A stretch of 62,288 nt of DNA, taken from assembly GCF_014297285.1 (NCBI RefSeq), contig NZ_JACOQI010000018.1, positions 1-62,288 of the forward strand, written 5' to 3'. The position numbers and the translations under genes were made by a program. The notes beneath the pieces were generated by a model. That model worked only from the letters and a program-made list of their open reading frames with translations, was not told where the DNA came from and made no database searches. Of the stretch, positions 23,323 through 31,976 are shown one piece after another. Each line of letters starts with the position of its first letter. Position 1 is the stretch's first letter. Origin of the DNA: Dysosmobacter segnis (lineage in GTDB: Bacteria; Bacillota; Clostridia; Oscillospirales; Oscillospiraceae).

Positions 23323-23908
23323 ATGCCCTTGCACCTGTCAGCTGCTCGATCCGCTTTCCGATTTCACGCTGCAGGGTTTCGTATGCCAGGGCCTCCGCCT
23401 CCGCTCTCACTTCCTCGTTTCCCATCATGTGGGGAACGGCAGGCGAAAGCAGCTTTTTGACGGGGAGGCGTTCCGCGCCGCGCCGCTGCACAATGGCGGT
23501 GTGCCCGGATCGGAACGTGGTAATAAACGCTTTCAGGCCGCCCGCCTCCAGCGGTTTCATGGCCCCGCTGTTCAGGACCTTTGCCGCCGCCGCGGCTGTG
23601 TCCGTGTTCGGCTGCGTCATAAAGTCCATAATGTCCCGCATGGGGCCTTTGGCCAGCACGGCGGCCTCCAGGGTGGAGGCGCTGGCGGAAAGGATTTTGC
23701 TTTCTGATTGCAGCGCCTTTTTCTCTTTCAGCGCATACCGGCCTTTGCTGTCCTTTATGATTTGCCGGCGTACCTTTCTGGCGGTGCTGTTCAGGGCATT
23801 TTTCAGCACGTTGGGCGCCCCCAGCTGCTGGGGCAGCGTTTTCAGCTGCCGCATGACCCTGGCCAGTTCTTCGTCGGTGTCGATCCGCAAAATGCTTTGA
23901 TCGCTCAC
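23321..23908 (-). CDS. Minor tail protein Z (gpZ-like)
   Basis: A 195-residue basic protein of the prophage minor tail protein Z family: VMRQLKTLPQQLGAPNVLKNALNSTARKVRRQI at the start and the ending with EAEALAYETLQREIGKRIEQL. Found in lambda-like and P2-like phages between head-tail adaptor and tail terminator. The start overlaps the adaptor gene by four bases. Confidence 0.85.
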   Translation of the reverse strand: MSDQSILRIDTDEELARVMRQLKTLPQQLGAPNVLKNALNSTARKVRRQIIKDSKGRYALKEKKALQSESKILSASASTLEAAVLAKGPMRDIMDFMTQPNTDTAAAAAKVLNSGAMKPLEAGGLKAFITTFRSGHTAIVQRRGAERLPVKKLLSPAVPHMMGNEEVRAEAEALAYETLQREIGKRIEQLTGARA

Positions 23909-24243
23909 GATCTCACCGCCTCCAGTTCAATGGCCAGCACTCCGGCCTCCTCGGTGCAGGTTTTCACCTTGTACGCCTTGCCGTCCAGCGTCAACACGAC
24001 GCCCTGGGCGGGGCGTGGGCCAAAATCAGCCTTTGCCACATAAACCAGGCGCCGGGCCTTGTATGTGCCCTCCGTCTGTGCGGCCATGATCTTGGCCTTG
24101 TCCCGCTCCAGCAGTTCGTTGTCGTCCACCACCGCGGCCATTTCCTTACCGTTGACCGTGTGGGTGTCCGCGAACTCCAGGCAGTTCAGGAATGTGGTGG
24201 AAATGTCCGCCGCGATCTGTTCCTTGAACGTAGGGGCGCCCAT
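23905..24243 (-). CDS. Head-tail adaptor-like protein
   Basis: A 112-residue beta-rich protein: helical start FKEQIAADISTTFLNCLEFAD, then a barrel-like part ARRLVYVAKADFGPRPAQGVVLTLDGKAYKVKTC. This matches small lambda gpFII/ATP-binding-sugar-transporter-like adaptors that join portal and tail. It is flanked by four-base or one-base overlaps. Confidence 0.7.
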   Translation of the reverse strand: MGAPTFKEQIAADISTTFLNCLEFADTHTVNGKEMAAVVDDNELLERDKAKIMAAQTEGTYKARRLVYVAKADFGPRPAQGVVLTLDGKAYKVKTCTEEAGVLAIELEAVRS

Positions 24244-24746
24244 TACTGGGCACCCCCGCCGTTATCCGCAGCAGGCGGCACAATGGCCGCCGCAGGGGTC
24301 TGGACGATAGCCGCCGCCAGGCGTTCCACGATCAGCGCCTTTGCAGCGCCGCGTGGGAGATCCACGCCCATGTCCTTGGCCAGCTTTTTCAGGTCGTCCT
24401 TGTTCATTTCTTCCAGCTGTGCAGGATCCAGGTGGCCCTCCACCATGTCGGTGCTTTCACCGCTATGGTTGCCGTCGTGGTTCTCCTGGCTCTCCTGGGT
24501 GCCCTCTGCGGCGTCTGTTACCTCCTGGGTGTCCTGGGTGGTGTCGGCGTTCTCGGTGCCGTCCTGGCCGCCGTCAGCGTCCTGCGGGGGCATTGTGGCC
24601 TCCTCCACCGCGTCGTCGGTCATTTTGGCGCTTTCAGCGGAAAGCCACGCCTGCACCATGCGCTTGTCATAGGCGGGGAGGGTGTCGCCCGCCTGATACA
24701 TACGCCCGCCGTACAGGATCGGGCGCTGTGCTGTCAGTCGCTTCAT
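24243..24746 (-). CDS. Head-tail region protein with SAP/Rho-N-like domain
   Basis: A 167-residue protein in three parts: an N-terminal beta piece (RPILYGGRMYQAGDTLPAYD), a long acidic low-complexity linker rich in Asp, Glu, Thr and Gln, and a C-terminal helix-extension-helix motif (LEEMNKDDLKKLAKDMGVDL) typical of SAP or Rho-N DNA-binding segments. Similar head proteins occur after the decoration protein in Firmicutes phages. Could fasten the head end to DNA. Confidence 0.65.
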   Translation of the reverse strand: MKRLTAQRPILYGGRMYQAGDTLPAYDKRMVQAWLSAESAKMTDDAVEEATMPPQDADGGQDGTENADTTQDTQEVTDAAEGTQESQENHDGNHSGESTDMVEGHLDPAQLEEMNKDDLKKLAKDMGVDLPRGAAKALIVERLAAAIVQTPAAAIVPPAADNGGGAQ

Positions 24747-24765
24747 GTTCCTTTCCTCCTGGCTC

Positions 24766-25113
24766 TTAGCCCAGCAGTTTCACCAGCACGTTTTCGTCTG
24801 CGCTGGCCGCAGGGGCGGCAGCGTAACCCGCCGGAATGTTGTTCACCTTGCCGGAACTCTCGCCAGTGGAGGCCACGGTGGTGATCTTCTTGGCGGCTTC
24901 GTCGTAGTACACCGCCGCGCCCATGGTCATGGCACCGGCGGCCTTTTCCATCTCAAAGACACCCACCACATGGAGGTGGCCGGTTTCGCCGGCGGCAATA
25001 TCTTCACCGGCCACGCCGATCCTGGTTCCCAGGCTCACCACTTCGCCGTTTTTGACTGCGGCGCTGGCCTTGTAGTCCAGCACCTCGCCTTTCTGCCAGT
25101 ATTTTGCGGTCAT
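24766..25113 (-). CDS. Capsid decoration/stabilising protein (DUF2190)
   Basis: A 115-residue protein with the DUF2190 pattern: GEVLDYKASAAVKNGEVVSLG, VAGEDIAAGETGHLHVVGVFEM and AVYYDEAAKKITT. The family lies beside major capsid genes and is thought to decorate the capsid. Separate 16-bp gap to the capsid gene with AGGAGG. Confidence 0.85.
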   Translation of the reverse strand: MTAKYWQKGEVLDYKASAAVKNGEVVSLGTRIGVAGEDIAAGETGHLHVVGVFEMEKAAGAMTMGAAVYYDEAAKKITTVASTGESSGKVNNIPAGYAAAPAASADENVLVKLLG

Positions 25114-25129
25114 GTTCTCTTACCTCCTG

Positions 25130-26683
25130 TTAAATAGTCGTGCCGGGGTTCTTGGCGATACCGCGGAAGTCAACCGCAGTAATGCCCCAGTCCAGCCAAA
25201 TGTCCCACACAAAGCCCAGGCGGCCCGGAACCTCGCTGCGGCGAATGGTGGGGGTTTCCTGGCCGTTCAGGTAATCAACCTGCAGGCTCTTGGCGTAACG
25301 CTGATCACCGGCGACAAACCAGGGGATCGCGTTGCCGCTGCCAGCCAGGACGTTCAGGGCGCCCTCCTCGATAACCTGCAGCTTATTGCGGTACTGATAC
25401 AGGGCGTTCGCGGTGTGGCTGCCGATCCCGGTCACGTCGATCATGGCGGTTTCCAGGATCTGCGACATCTTGAAGCCATAGCCCACGGGGACGATCACAT
25501 ACTTGGGTTCCACCATGATGCTGTCACCGAAAGGATCCGTCTGGTGCAGCAGTTTCAGCATGGCGGCCTGCAGGGTGTCAATGGACGGGGCGGCGCCGCT
25601 GGCGATCAGGTTGTTGTGGGCATTGTCGAACAGGGAAACACCGTCGAAAATGGCGGGGTTGTCGATCAGGATCTTGTAAACCTGCTTATTGATCGTGCGC
25701 TTTGCGCTTGTGGCGTACAGGCCGGGAACCTCGGTAATGAAACCCACGTCGTCGTTGATAAACGCCTGGCGGGTCATACTGAACTGGCGGCCAAAGGTGT
25801 CGATCTGGCGCTGGGGAAGCAGTTCCGACTTGGGTGCGTCGGCTTTCAATTCGCCGTTTTCGCCCACGCGCAGGAACTCACCGGCGCCGCCGGCCAGATA
25901 GCTGTGATCCTTTGTGGGCTTAAAGTCGGGCACGCTGCCCTTGGCGGTCCACAGCTGGAACGTGGTGGGGATCTCCTGATACTTCTGGACGATATTCTTT
26001 TTGATCGCATTGTCCAGGATCGCGGGAAACGCCGCGGTGGGGTTGAAGAACTGGCGGCAAGCCTCGTTCCACAGGTCGTCCTTACTCATACGCAGCAGGG
26101 AGGTGGTGGTGCCCATGCCGTCGCGGGCCATGCACTCAATAACCATATCGCGCAGGGAGTAGCCGCGCATTTCCTCCGCACCGCGGGCGGGGTTCTGGAC
26201 GTCTACGCCGGCCCGCAGCAGCATGGCGTCCACAGCTGCCTGGCGGAAGTTATCGCCCTCATCGCCGTTCATGCGGCTGGAAACAGGGGCGCCGTGTTTC
26301 AGCAGATAGTCCACCGCCGCCTGTCTTACGGTGTCCATGGTGGCGCCGTTGCTGATATACTCCGCGGGATCCATGCCCGCCTGACGGCACAGCGCGGTAA
26401 TGTCGCTCACGCGCTGGCGCTCCGTTGCGACGGCCTGGCGGGCTGCCTCGGTGGGGTCTGTGCCCTGCTGGCCGTTATCGTTGCCCATACCGCGGGCGCC
26501 GCCGGTGGGATCCTCACCGCCCTGGCCCTCGCTGCCCTGGGCGGGGGGATTGTTGCCCGCCGCGTCGATCTGGCGTTGCAGGCCGTCAAACTCTGCTCTT
26601 TCCTCTGCCGTCAGGTCACGGCCAGCGGCGCGGGCGCCGCTCACAATAGCCTGCTGACGGGCGATCATTTCCTGAATGGTCAT
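25130..26683 (-). CDS. Major capsid protein with fused N-terminal scaffold
   Basis: A 517-residue capsid precursor. The first 50 residues are a coiled helical scaffold (RDLTAEERAEFDGLQRQID), then a Gly/Gln-rich linker (about 45-80), a second helical stretch and, from about residue 180, a Mu gpT/HK97-type shell domain including SYLAGGAGEF, FGRQFSMTRQAFINDDVGF, SLFDNAHNN and PVGYGFKMSQILETA. The neighbouring S78 protease would remove the N-terminal part on maturation. Confidence 0.92.
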   Translation of the reverse strand: MTIQEMIARQQAIVSGARAAGRDLTAEERAEFDGLQRQIDAAGNNPPAQGSEGQGGEDPTGGARGMGNDNGQQGTDPTEAARQAVATERQRVSDITALCRQAGMDPAEYISNGATMDTVRQAAVDYLLKHGAPVSSRMNGDEGDNFRQAAVDAMLLRAGVDVQNPARGAEEMRGYSLRDMVIECMARDGMGTTTSLLRMSKDDLWNEACRQFFNPTAAFPAILDNAIKKNIVQKYQEIPTTFQLWTAKGSVPDFKPTKDHSYLAGGAGEFLRVGENGELKADAPKSELLPQRQIDTFGRQFSMTRQAFINDDVGFITEVPGLYATSAKRTINKQVYKILIDNPAIFDGVSLFDNAHNNLIASGAAPSIDTLQAAMLKLLHQTDPFGDSIMVEPKYVIVPVGYGFKMSQILETAMIDVTGIGSHTANALYQYRNKLQVIEEGALNVLAGSGNAIPWFVAGDQRYAKSLQVDYLNGQETPTIRRSEVPGRLGFVWDIWLDWGITAVDFRGIAKNPGTTI

Positions 26684-26698
26684 GGTTGTTTTGCCTCC

Positions 26699-27340
26699 TC
26701 AATGATAAAGATTTTTGTTGATCTGGATCTGCTTTTCATAAACAGAAAGGTCCTTGGCCGTCGCCTGCTCCGGGTCGTCGGCTCTGCCCACGCCCACGGT
26801 GGCGTCCGCCGGCACGGAAACAATGGACACCTCCAGCGGCGTCCATTTGCGGGCGATCTGGCAGGGGCCTGTAAAACGTCCGTCCGCGGAGGTCTTACCG
26901 GCCACCACTTCCTCCCAGCTGTCCACGCTGTAACGCACGGACGTGGTTTTCAGGGTGCCGGATTTGACTTTGCCGAAAATCTTTTCGGCGTCGTCGTCCG
27001 TGTCGAACTCCACTTCGGCCATGCCGCGGTGGTTCTCCACCCATGCGCGGATCACTTTTCCCACCACCTTGTCGGTGTCGTGGTTGAAAAGCAAAACGCC
27101 CACGTCGTTCAGGCGGGAGAGATCCAGCGCGTTCTCCGCGTGATCCAGGATTTCCATACCAAACCAACGGCGGTATGGCTCCTCGCTGGAAAAGCTGATC
27201 GTGCGCCTGCGGCTGTCCTCCTGGCCCTCTGCGCGGCTGTTGGCCTCAATGTGGCCCATGCTTCGCTGCCCGCTGTTTCTGTCCCTCTTGGGGTCATTTG
27301 CCTGCGGTGTTCTGCTGTGCTGCTGTCGTTCCATTTCCAA
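26699..27340 (-). CDS. Prohead maturation protease (S78 family)
   Basis: A 213-residue HK97-type serine protease that trims capsid and scaffold. The catalytic His lies in LLFNHDTDKVVGKV, the Ser in LEVSIVSVPADATVGVG, with the intervening GTLKTTSVRYSV and PCQIARKWTPLEVS. The first 45 residues are poorly conserved. Start choice is uncertain: a TTG at 27340, an ATG at 27334 and an internal ATG are possible; all but the last overlap the portal gene. Confidence 0.87.
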   Translation of the reverse strand: MEMERQQHSRTPQANDPKRDRNSGQRSMGHIEANSRAEGQEDSRRRTISFSSEEPYRRWFGMEILDHAENALDLSRLNDVGVLLFNHDTDKVVGKVIRAWVENHRGMAEVEFDTDDDAEKIFGKVKSGTLKTTSVRYSVDSWEEVVAGKTSADGRFTGPCQIARKWTPLEVSIVSVPADATVGVGRADDPEQATAKDLSVYEKQIQINKNLYH

Positions 27341-28775
27341 AAATTACACTTCCTAACTCGACGCCGACGGATCGGCCATATTCCAGGACCTCGGCCATTT
27401 CATTGACGGCCTCTTTCCAGTCCTTGCCCTGTTCCGCGCAAACGTCCTGAAACGTCTTTTGCCCGGATTGCAGGGCGGTTTTTCCGGCGGTGCTTTCCTT
27501 TGCCGGGTCGATCCACTTCTTGGGGGCTTTCGTCCAGGTGTGGGAAAGGTATTCCGCCTTTTTATCCCAAAAGCCGGGCATATCAACCAGCCCGGAGAGA
27601 TAACAGGAGATAACAAAGGTTTCGTACACCTCCGACATGAAATCTGTTAGCAGTTCCACGTCCTCGGTGTATGTGTTTTCGTCCTCAATAGCATTTTGCC
27701 GTGCGGAGGAATAGGTGGCCCCGCTCATGTCGCGGCTGACGGCCTCATAACTCAAGCCCTGGCCTGCGGCAATTAGCCCCTGCTGGGTTTTCAGGAACCC
27801 GGCTGCGTCGCTGCCGGAACCTTTCGGATCCACCACCTGGATTTCGTCACCGGCGCCCAGGCTCTGGATCATGCCGGGGGCCAGTTTCTTGCCCTCATAG
27901 TCCATTCCGCCGTCCGGCGTTCTGGTGCCGCCGCGGCCAAAACCGCCCGCCGGGATTGCCCGCTTGATGAACACAGCCAGGCAGGCCGCGATCCGCTCCT
28001 TGACGGAAACGGCGGTTATAAACTCGTTCGTGTCGCGCACTCTGGTGATCGTGGGGGCCATGTCGGACATTTCGCGCAGCTGGCTGGGCCGCTTCTTGGA
28101 TTTGTAAAAATATACGTCCTTGGCCTCGACGTAAACGGGGTCGTTTAGGCTCCAGCCCTCAATGTCGTATTGATTGATCCAGTAGCCCACCGGCCTGCGC
28201 CATTGGTTGTATTCGATCCCGCCCACAACACGGTTTCCCTGGTGCTTCGGCTTGCTGGCGGTCACGTCCAGTTCGTCCACCTCAATGGCCTGCAGCTGGA
28301 ACGGGACCAGCCCCTGCTTGGTGTAGCGGTAAAGGAACAGCAGGCCGCCGTCCACCTTTTTGCGGTCTACCGCCATACGCAGCATTTGGTTGAAACTCTG
28401 TTCGCCGGTCACGTCGCAGTTTCTGGCCTTGCACCATTGGCGCCATGCCTTTTCCAGCTTTTCGTCCAGTTCGTCGTTGCCGGTTTTAGCCTGGAGGGTG
28501 TAGCCCTTGCCCACCACGTTGCGCTTGTATGCGTGGAGGATAGACTGGGCAATATCACTGTTGCGCTCCAGGTCACGGGCGCGGGCGCGTACCACGTCGC
28601 GGCTGAAACGGTCCGTAACCTCCGCGCTTTCGTTGTGTACCCGCCACCCGGCATTTAGGCGTCCATACCCTGCGGCGTCATATCCGCGCAGGATCTCCAG
28701 CTGCTGCCGCCATGCCTCGCGCTCACAGGCGCGGCGCGGGGAAACAGCGGCCACAATTTTGTCAAAGGCTCCCAT
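27294..28775 (-). CDS. Portal protein (lambda family)
   Basis: A 493-residue portal that forms the dodecameric DNA gate. Matching segments: RARDLERNSDIAQSILHAYKRNVVGKGYTLQ, GLLFLYRYTKQGLVPFQLQAIE, GNRVVGGIEYNQWRRPVGYWI, SDMAPTITRVRDTNEFI, and SRDMSGATYSSARQNAIED, typical of the lambda gpB-type portal. GGGAGG lies upstream of the ATG. Confidence 0.95.
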   Translation of the reverse strand: MGAFDKIVAAVSPRRACEREAWRQQLEILRGYDAAGYGRLNAGWRVHNESAEVTDRFSRDVVRARARDLERNSDIAQSILHAYKRNVVGKGYTLQAKTGNDELDEKLEKAWRQWCKARNCDVTGEQSFNQMLRMAVDRKKVDGGLLFLYRYTKQGLVPFQLQAIEVDELDVTASKPKHQGNRVVGGIEYNQWRRPVGYWINQYDIEGWSLNDPVYVEAKDVYFYKSKKRPSQLREMSDMAPTITRVRDTNEFITAVSVKERIAACLAVFIKRAIPAGGFGRGGTRTPDGGMDYEGKKLAPGMIQSLGAGDEIQVVDPKGSGSDAAGFLKTQQGLIAAGQGLSYEAVSRDMSGATYSSARQNAIEDENTYTEDVELLTDFMSEVYETFVISCYLSGLVDMPGFWDKKAEYLSHTWTKAPKKWIDPAKESTAGKTALQSGQKTFQDVCAEQGKDWKEAVNEMAEVLEYGRSVGVELGSVIFGNGTTAAQQNTAGK

Positions 28776-28777
28776 GG

Positions 28778-29002
28778 TTACCTCCCGTCAAAGAACGCCA
28801 CAAAGGTGCGATCCAGCAGGCAGTTGTCCGTCCCGCTGTCGATCTGCGCCTCCAGGTCGTCACGAATGGCTTTCAGCTGGGCCAGGTCCGCCCGCGTCAG
28901 GGATCGGCTGCCGATCTTGTATGACTGGCCGCCGGCCAGAACGGCGGAAATGGCGCTGTTTACCTGCTCCAGCATTTCAGCCGCTTTTGTGTTTGTACTC
29001 AT
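28778..29002 (-). CDS. Head-completion-like small protein (gpW/DUF6148 type)
   Basis: A 74-residue protein between terminase and portal, where lambda gpW lies. SAISAVLAGGQSYKIGSRSLT then RADLAQLKAIRDDLEAQI matches the gpW-style pattern (helix, beta hairpin, helix) that fills the portal exit. Start at MSTNTKAAEML follows AGGAGG; a longer frame overlaps the terminase stop. Confidence 0.75.
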   Translation of the reverse strand: MSTNTKAAEMLEQVNSAISAVLAGGQSYKIGSRSLTRADLAQLKAIRDDLEAQIDSGTDNCLLDRTFVAFFDGR

Positions 29003-29016
29003 TTGGTGGCCTCCTG

Positions 29017-30861
29017 TCAGATCCATGTGTCATTTTGGTTGATCCAGTTTTCTTCCTGGCTTTGTCGCGGTTCCTGCTTGGCCGGTTTCCGCGGCTCCGG
29101 TGCCGCCGCCTGTCCCTCCACGCTTTTCAGGTACAGGGACCGGACGCCCATAACGTCCGCCGCCGCGGCTGCGTACACCTCGCAGTCCAGGTAATGGTTG
29201 TCAGCGTGGGAGGATTTCAGCACCCATTTCTGGACCTCTTTCCCGCCGGATCGCTCGGTTACCTTGTGTTCCGCCGTTACCTGTTCGGCGTATTCCATGT
29301 CGCAGTCCTTGTAAACCTGCCAGGAACCTGTCCCGTTCGGCTTCCGCATACGGGCCGCGATCTGGTCTTTATACTTGCCGCCGTCCACCAGTACCAGGGT
29401 CATGCCGTTGGCCTTGCTGCCGGCCTTATTGACCACGGAAAGGCGGTAATGGGACAGCATGGTGCTGGTGCCCTTGCATGGCAGCACCCAGTCCGAATTG
29501 ATGGCGCAGAACTCGTAAACTTCGTCGGTCTGGTCGCCGCTGTCCATCAGGGCCAGGTTGACCATGGCCGTGTCGCCGTTCGGCAGGGAAAACTCCACGT
29601 TCATGGCCTTTTCCACCTCTGCCATGGAAAGCGCCTGCCCGTGGGCCACGTTCTGGCTGGTCATGTAGTCGCCCCATGCGCGGATTGTCCAGTACAGACA
29701 ATTTTCCTGTACGTCGATCCCGCCGGTAATTAGCTTCGTCCAGGGCGGCAGCGTCCACTCCGGCGTTTCCGTCTGCCGCTCCATGACCAACTCCGCGTTG
29801 GTTTTCAGCTTCGTGTCCTCCCACGGCTCCGCCAGCCAGCTGTTGGTGAAGTTGTGCAGCAGTTCCGGGTCGTCTTTGCTCCGCATGAACTCCCGCGCAA
29901 TATCGGAAAAACGGGTGAACGGGGAATACAGGGTGTTCAGCCAAAAGGCCACGCTTTTGGGGTTCTTCGTCCGTTGTTTCACAGCCTGCCAGCGGCCAGC
30001 CCGTAGCATTTTCCCCTTGTCCTGATCCGTAATCACAGCCCCGCAGGCTTGGCACACATACACGGCCATTTCCGCCCGGTCGGTGTTCTCCGGTACGTCG
30101 TCCTTGCTGGGCCATTTCAGGCACCCGAATTTCAGTTCTATGTACTGCCCACAATGCGGGCACGGGACAAAGTAATGCTTTTCAGCCTCCGCCGCCTCTT
30201 TGGCTTTCCAGATATGGCCCGTTTTCAGGGTGGGGGTGGAGGCCATAAAGATTTTGCGGTTGAAAAAGGTTTTTGTGCGCTCTCGCGCCAGGGAAACGGG
30301 GTCGGCCTCTTTCTTAGACGCGCCCGGAAACTTGTCCACTTCGTCCAGAAACAGGTAACGTATATTCGTACTGGCCAGATCCGCCGGGCTGTTCGCGCCC
30401 GTCAGGTACACGGTCATGTCGGAAAACTTTAGCGCCAGTTTCTTGCTGTCGTTCTTCCGCCACTTATCAGCCAGAACCTTGCAGCTTTTCACCATTGGCT
30501 CCAGCTTGCTTTCCGTGGTACGCTCCGCCAGGTCGTCCGACGGGTAAACCACCATAGCCGGGGCCGGGTCCTGCGCGATCAGGCTTCCCAGCATATTCTC
30601 CATGGCAGACGTGCCGCCCACCTGGGTGGGCTTCACGAACACGATTTCCTCCACCATGTCGTCGGAAAAGGCGTCCATGATCTCCACCAGGTACGGGGTC
30701 ACGCTGTTGCTCCATGGGCCTGGGATCGCGTTTCCGTCCGGCAATACGCGGTATTTAGCCGCCCACTCCGAAACCGTCAGGCGTTCCACAGGGCGCAGCA
30801 CTTGAATGGCGTTATAGATCCACGGCGGCACGGTATAGGGTTCCTGCTTGTACTTCCTCAT
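29017..30861 (-). CDS. terL: Terminase large subunit (GpA family)
   Basis: A 614-residue packaging motor and nuclease. The ATPase has a Walker A-like KPTQVGGT (about 77-84) and Walker B YLFLDEVD (169-176). A zinc-binding insertion has CPHC (FVPCPHCGQYIELKFGC) and CQAC, and the nuclease part has GGIDVQENCLYWTIRAWG followed later by GKYKDQIAARM. This is the lambda gpA/GpA-like family, which usually cuts cos sites. ATGA overlap with the small subunit gene. Confidence 0.96.
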   Translation of the reverse strand: MRKYKQEPYTVPPWIYNAIQVLRPVERLTVSEWAAKYRVLPDGNAIPGPWSNSVTPYLVEIMDAFSDDMVEEIVFVKPTQVGGTSAMENMLGSLIAQDPAPAMVVYPSDDLAERTTESKLEPMVKSCKVLADKWRKNDSKKLALKFSDMTVYLTGANSPADLASTNIRYLFLDEVDKFPGASKKEADPVSLARERTKTFFNRKIFMASTPTLKTGHIWKAKEAAEAEKHYFVPCPHCGQYIELKFGCLKWPSKDDVPENTDRAEMAVYVCQACGAVITDQDKGKMLRAGRWQAVKQRTKNPKSVAFWLNTLYSPFTRFSDIAREFMRSKDDPELLHNFTNSWLAEPWEDTKLKTNAELVMERQTETPEWTLPPWTKLITGGIDVQENCLYWTIRAWGDYMTSQNVAHGQALSMAEVEKAMNVEFSLPNGDTAMVNLALMDSGDQTDEVYEFCAINSDWVLPCKGTSTMLSHYRLSVVNKAGSKANGMTLVLVDGGKYKDQIAARMRKPNGTGSWQVYKDCDMEYAEQVTAEHKVTERSGGKEVQKWVLKSSHADNHYLDCEVYAAAAADVMGVRSLYLKSVEGQAAAPEPRKPAKQEPRQSQEENWINQNDTWI

Positions 30862-31469
30862 GGCGCCGCGTCCTCCCGATCCTCCATGATCGCACCATCA
30901 GAGAACGCGGCCAGCAGGCTTTCCAACTCTTTCCGCATGGCCTTTTCCATGGCGCGGATCGCTACCGCGTCCGCATAGCCGGACATGGTTCCCGCCATGC
31001 GCGGGGGTATATTCATGGCGAATTTCTTAAAGCTGGCCATGAACTCGGTTAGTTCCTCGGTGGCGTGATCTGCCGCCAGGTAACGCCCCTCTGCAATCGC
31101 CGTTTTCAGGCGGTGCAGCTGGCCTTGACTTTCTTTCAGTTCAACCTCCGCCTCCAGCTTTTTCAGCGTCAACTCCGCCGCCCGGCTGTTTTCGCCGGTT
31201 TCCTGGGCTTTCGCCTCGACGTATGCCACATAACGCTGGACCGTGGCGCAGGTTCTATATTTGCGGGCACCGCCGCCGGGCGGGATCTCTGTTTCCAGGA
31301 CGCCCTCCTGGGTCAGCTGCTGCACACGGCGGACCGTTTTCCCCAGCAGCTGGGAGATCGCCGTGGTGCTGGACCACTCCGGCACCGTGCCGGACAGCAC
31401 CACCGGCTTTTCACTCTTTGCCCGCTTTCCGGTGCCGCCGGTCTGCTTCTTTTCCGCCACCGGCGCCAC
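30858..31469 (-). CDS. terS: Terminase small subunit (Nu1-like)
   Basis: A 203-residue DNA-recognition subunit. A winged helix-turn-helix (SSTTAISQLLGKTVRRVQQLTQEGVLE, about 33-60) is followed by a helical dimerisation and tail part (AAELTLKKLEAEVELKESQ) and a C-terminal segment that would contact the large subunit. Directly upstream of terL, as in lambda-like phages. Confidence 0.85.
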   Translation of the reverse strand: MAPVAEKKQTGGTGKRAKSEKPVVLSGTVPEWSSTTAISQLLGKTVRRVQQLTQEGVLETEIPPGGGARKYRTCATVQRYVAYVEAKAQETGENSRAAELTLKKLEAEVELKESQGQLHRLKTAIAEGRYLAADHATEELTEFMASFKKFAMNIPPRMAGTMSGYADAVAIRAMEKAMRKELESLLAAFSDGAIMEDREDAAP

Positions 31470-31555
31470 CTCCTTTTTGCTCCGGCAGGGTGCCCCGCCG
31501 GTTTCGCTTTTCCGGTTTTGGTCGATTTCGTTTTTTTCTCCGCTCCTTTTTCGGC

Positions 31556-31579
31556 TTATACCCCCGTAGGGGGGTATAA
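31556..31579. repeat. 10-4-10 palindrome upstream of terS
   Basis: TTATACCCCC, loop GTAG, GGGGGTATAA: perfect arms, about 87 bp upstream of the terS start. Could be part of cosB/cosN-like packaging sequence or an operator. Confidence 0.6.
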
Positions 31580-31723
31580 CTTTCCCGGCATTTCAAAAAA
31601 CCGTAACGTAACAGCCGGATTTTTTTCTGTTTTCACAGGGTAAAACGTCGGGCTTTCCTTGCCCCGCACGGCTTTTCCTGCTGGGGAGTACCTACACAGG
31701 GGGGTGCGGGGTCCTTAACGGGT

Positions 31724-31757
31724 GCCCTGGGTGCCCCTCGGCAAAGGCACCCAGGGC
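31724..31757. repeat. 12-bp inverted repeat
   Basis: GCCCTGGGTGCC, 10-base loop, GGCACCCAGGGC. No T tract on either side, so not an intrinsic terminator. Lies within the late leader. Confidence 0.55.
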
Positions 31758-31860
31758 GGGAGGGTTAGGCCGGGCCGCCGCACATAGCAGGCACGGCGGA
31801 CGGGGTGAAAGGAGGAAAGCCCCCGCGGTACTCACGCCCCGGCCATGGTGTGGAAAGCAA

Positions 31861-31890
31861 AGAACCACCGGCCTTTCGGCTGGTGGTTCT
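31861..31890 (-). terminator. Hairpin in the late leader, possible attenuator
   Basis: On the leftward strand AGAACCACCAGCC, loop GAAA and GGCCGGTGGTTCT (one mismatch) is followed by TTGCTTTCC. The stem is strong but the T tract is poor. It lies about 50 bases after the candidate late start, so it could be a conditional stop. Confidence 0.4.
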
Positions 31891-31937
31891 CGGTATTCGT
31901 TTCAGGGCTTCACCCCTGCGCTGCTTTCCATGCTATC

Positions 31938-31972
31938 AGTATAGCACGGTCAATAGTCCAAAAGCGTCCAAA
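31938..31972 (-). promoter_or_regulatory. Candidate activator-dependent late promoter
   Basis: Leftward -10 TATACT (31943 to 31938). The -35 zone shows no TTGACA but is covered by two direct TTTGGAC repeats (plus-strand GTCCAAA at 31956-31962 and 31966-31972), 10 bp apart, so both face the same side of the helix. It lies immediately downstream of the ArpU/RinA-like gene, where late promoters controlled by such activators are found. Confidence 0.5.
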
Positions 31973-31976
31973 CTTT

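Larger units (their letters stand above)
31470..31976. other. Late leader / candidate packaging-site region
   Basis: About 500 bp without a convincing gene between the late activator and terminase small subunit. It holds three strong inverted repeats (31556-31579, 31724-31757, 31861-31890). In lambda-like phages cos or pac lies here. The right end is the candidate late promoter. C-rich and G-rich runs near 31560 and 31700 stand out. Confidence 0.5.

Noticed and set aside
24432..27406. Long plus-strand frame of 764 codons opposite the capsid and protease genes
   Set aside because: Composition is that of antisense to GC-rich genes (rich in His, Gly and Val), with no start signal.
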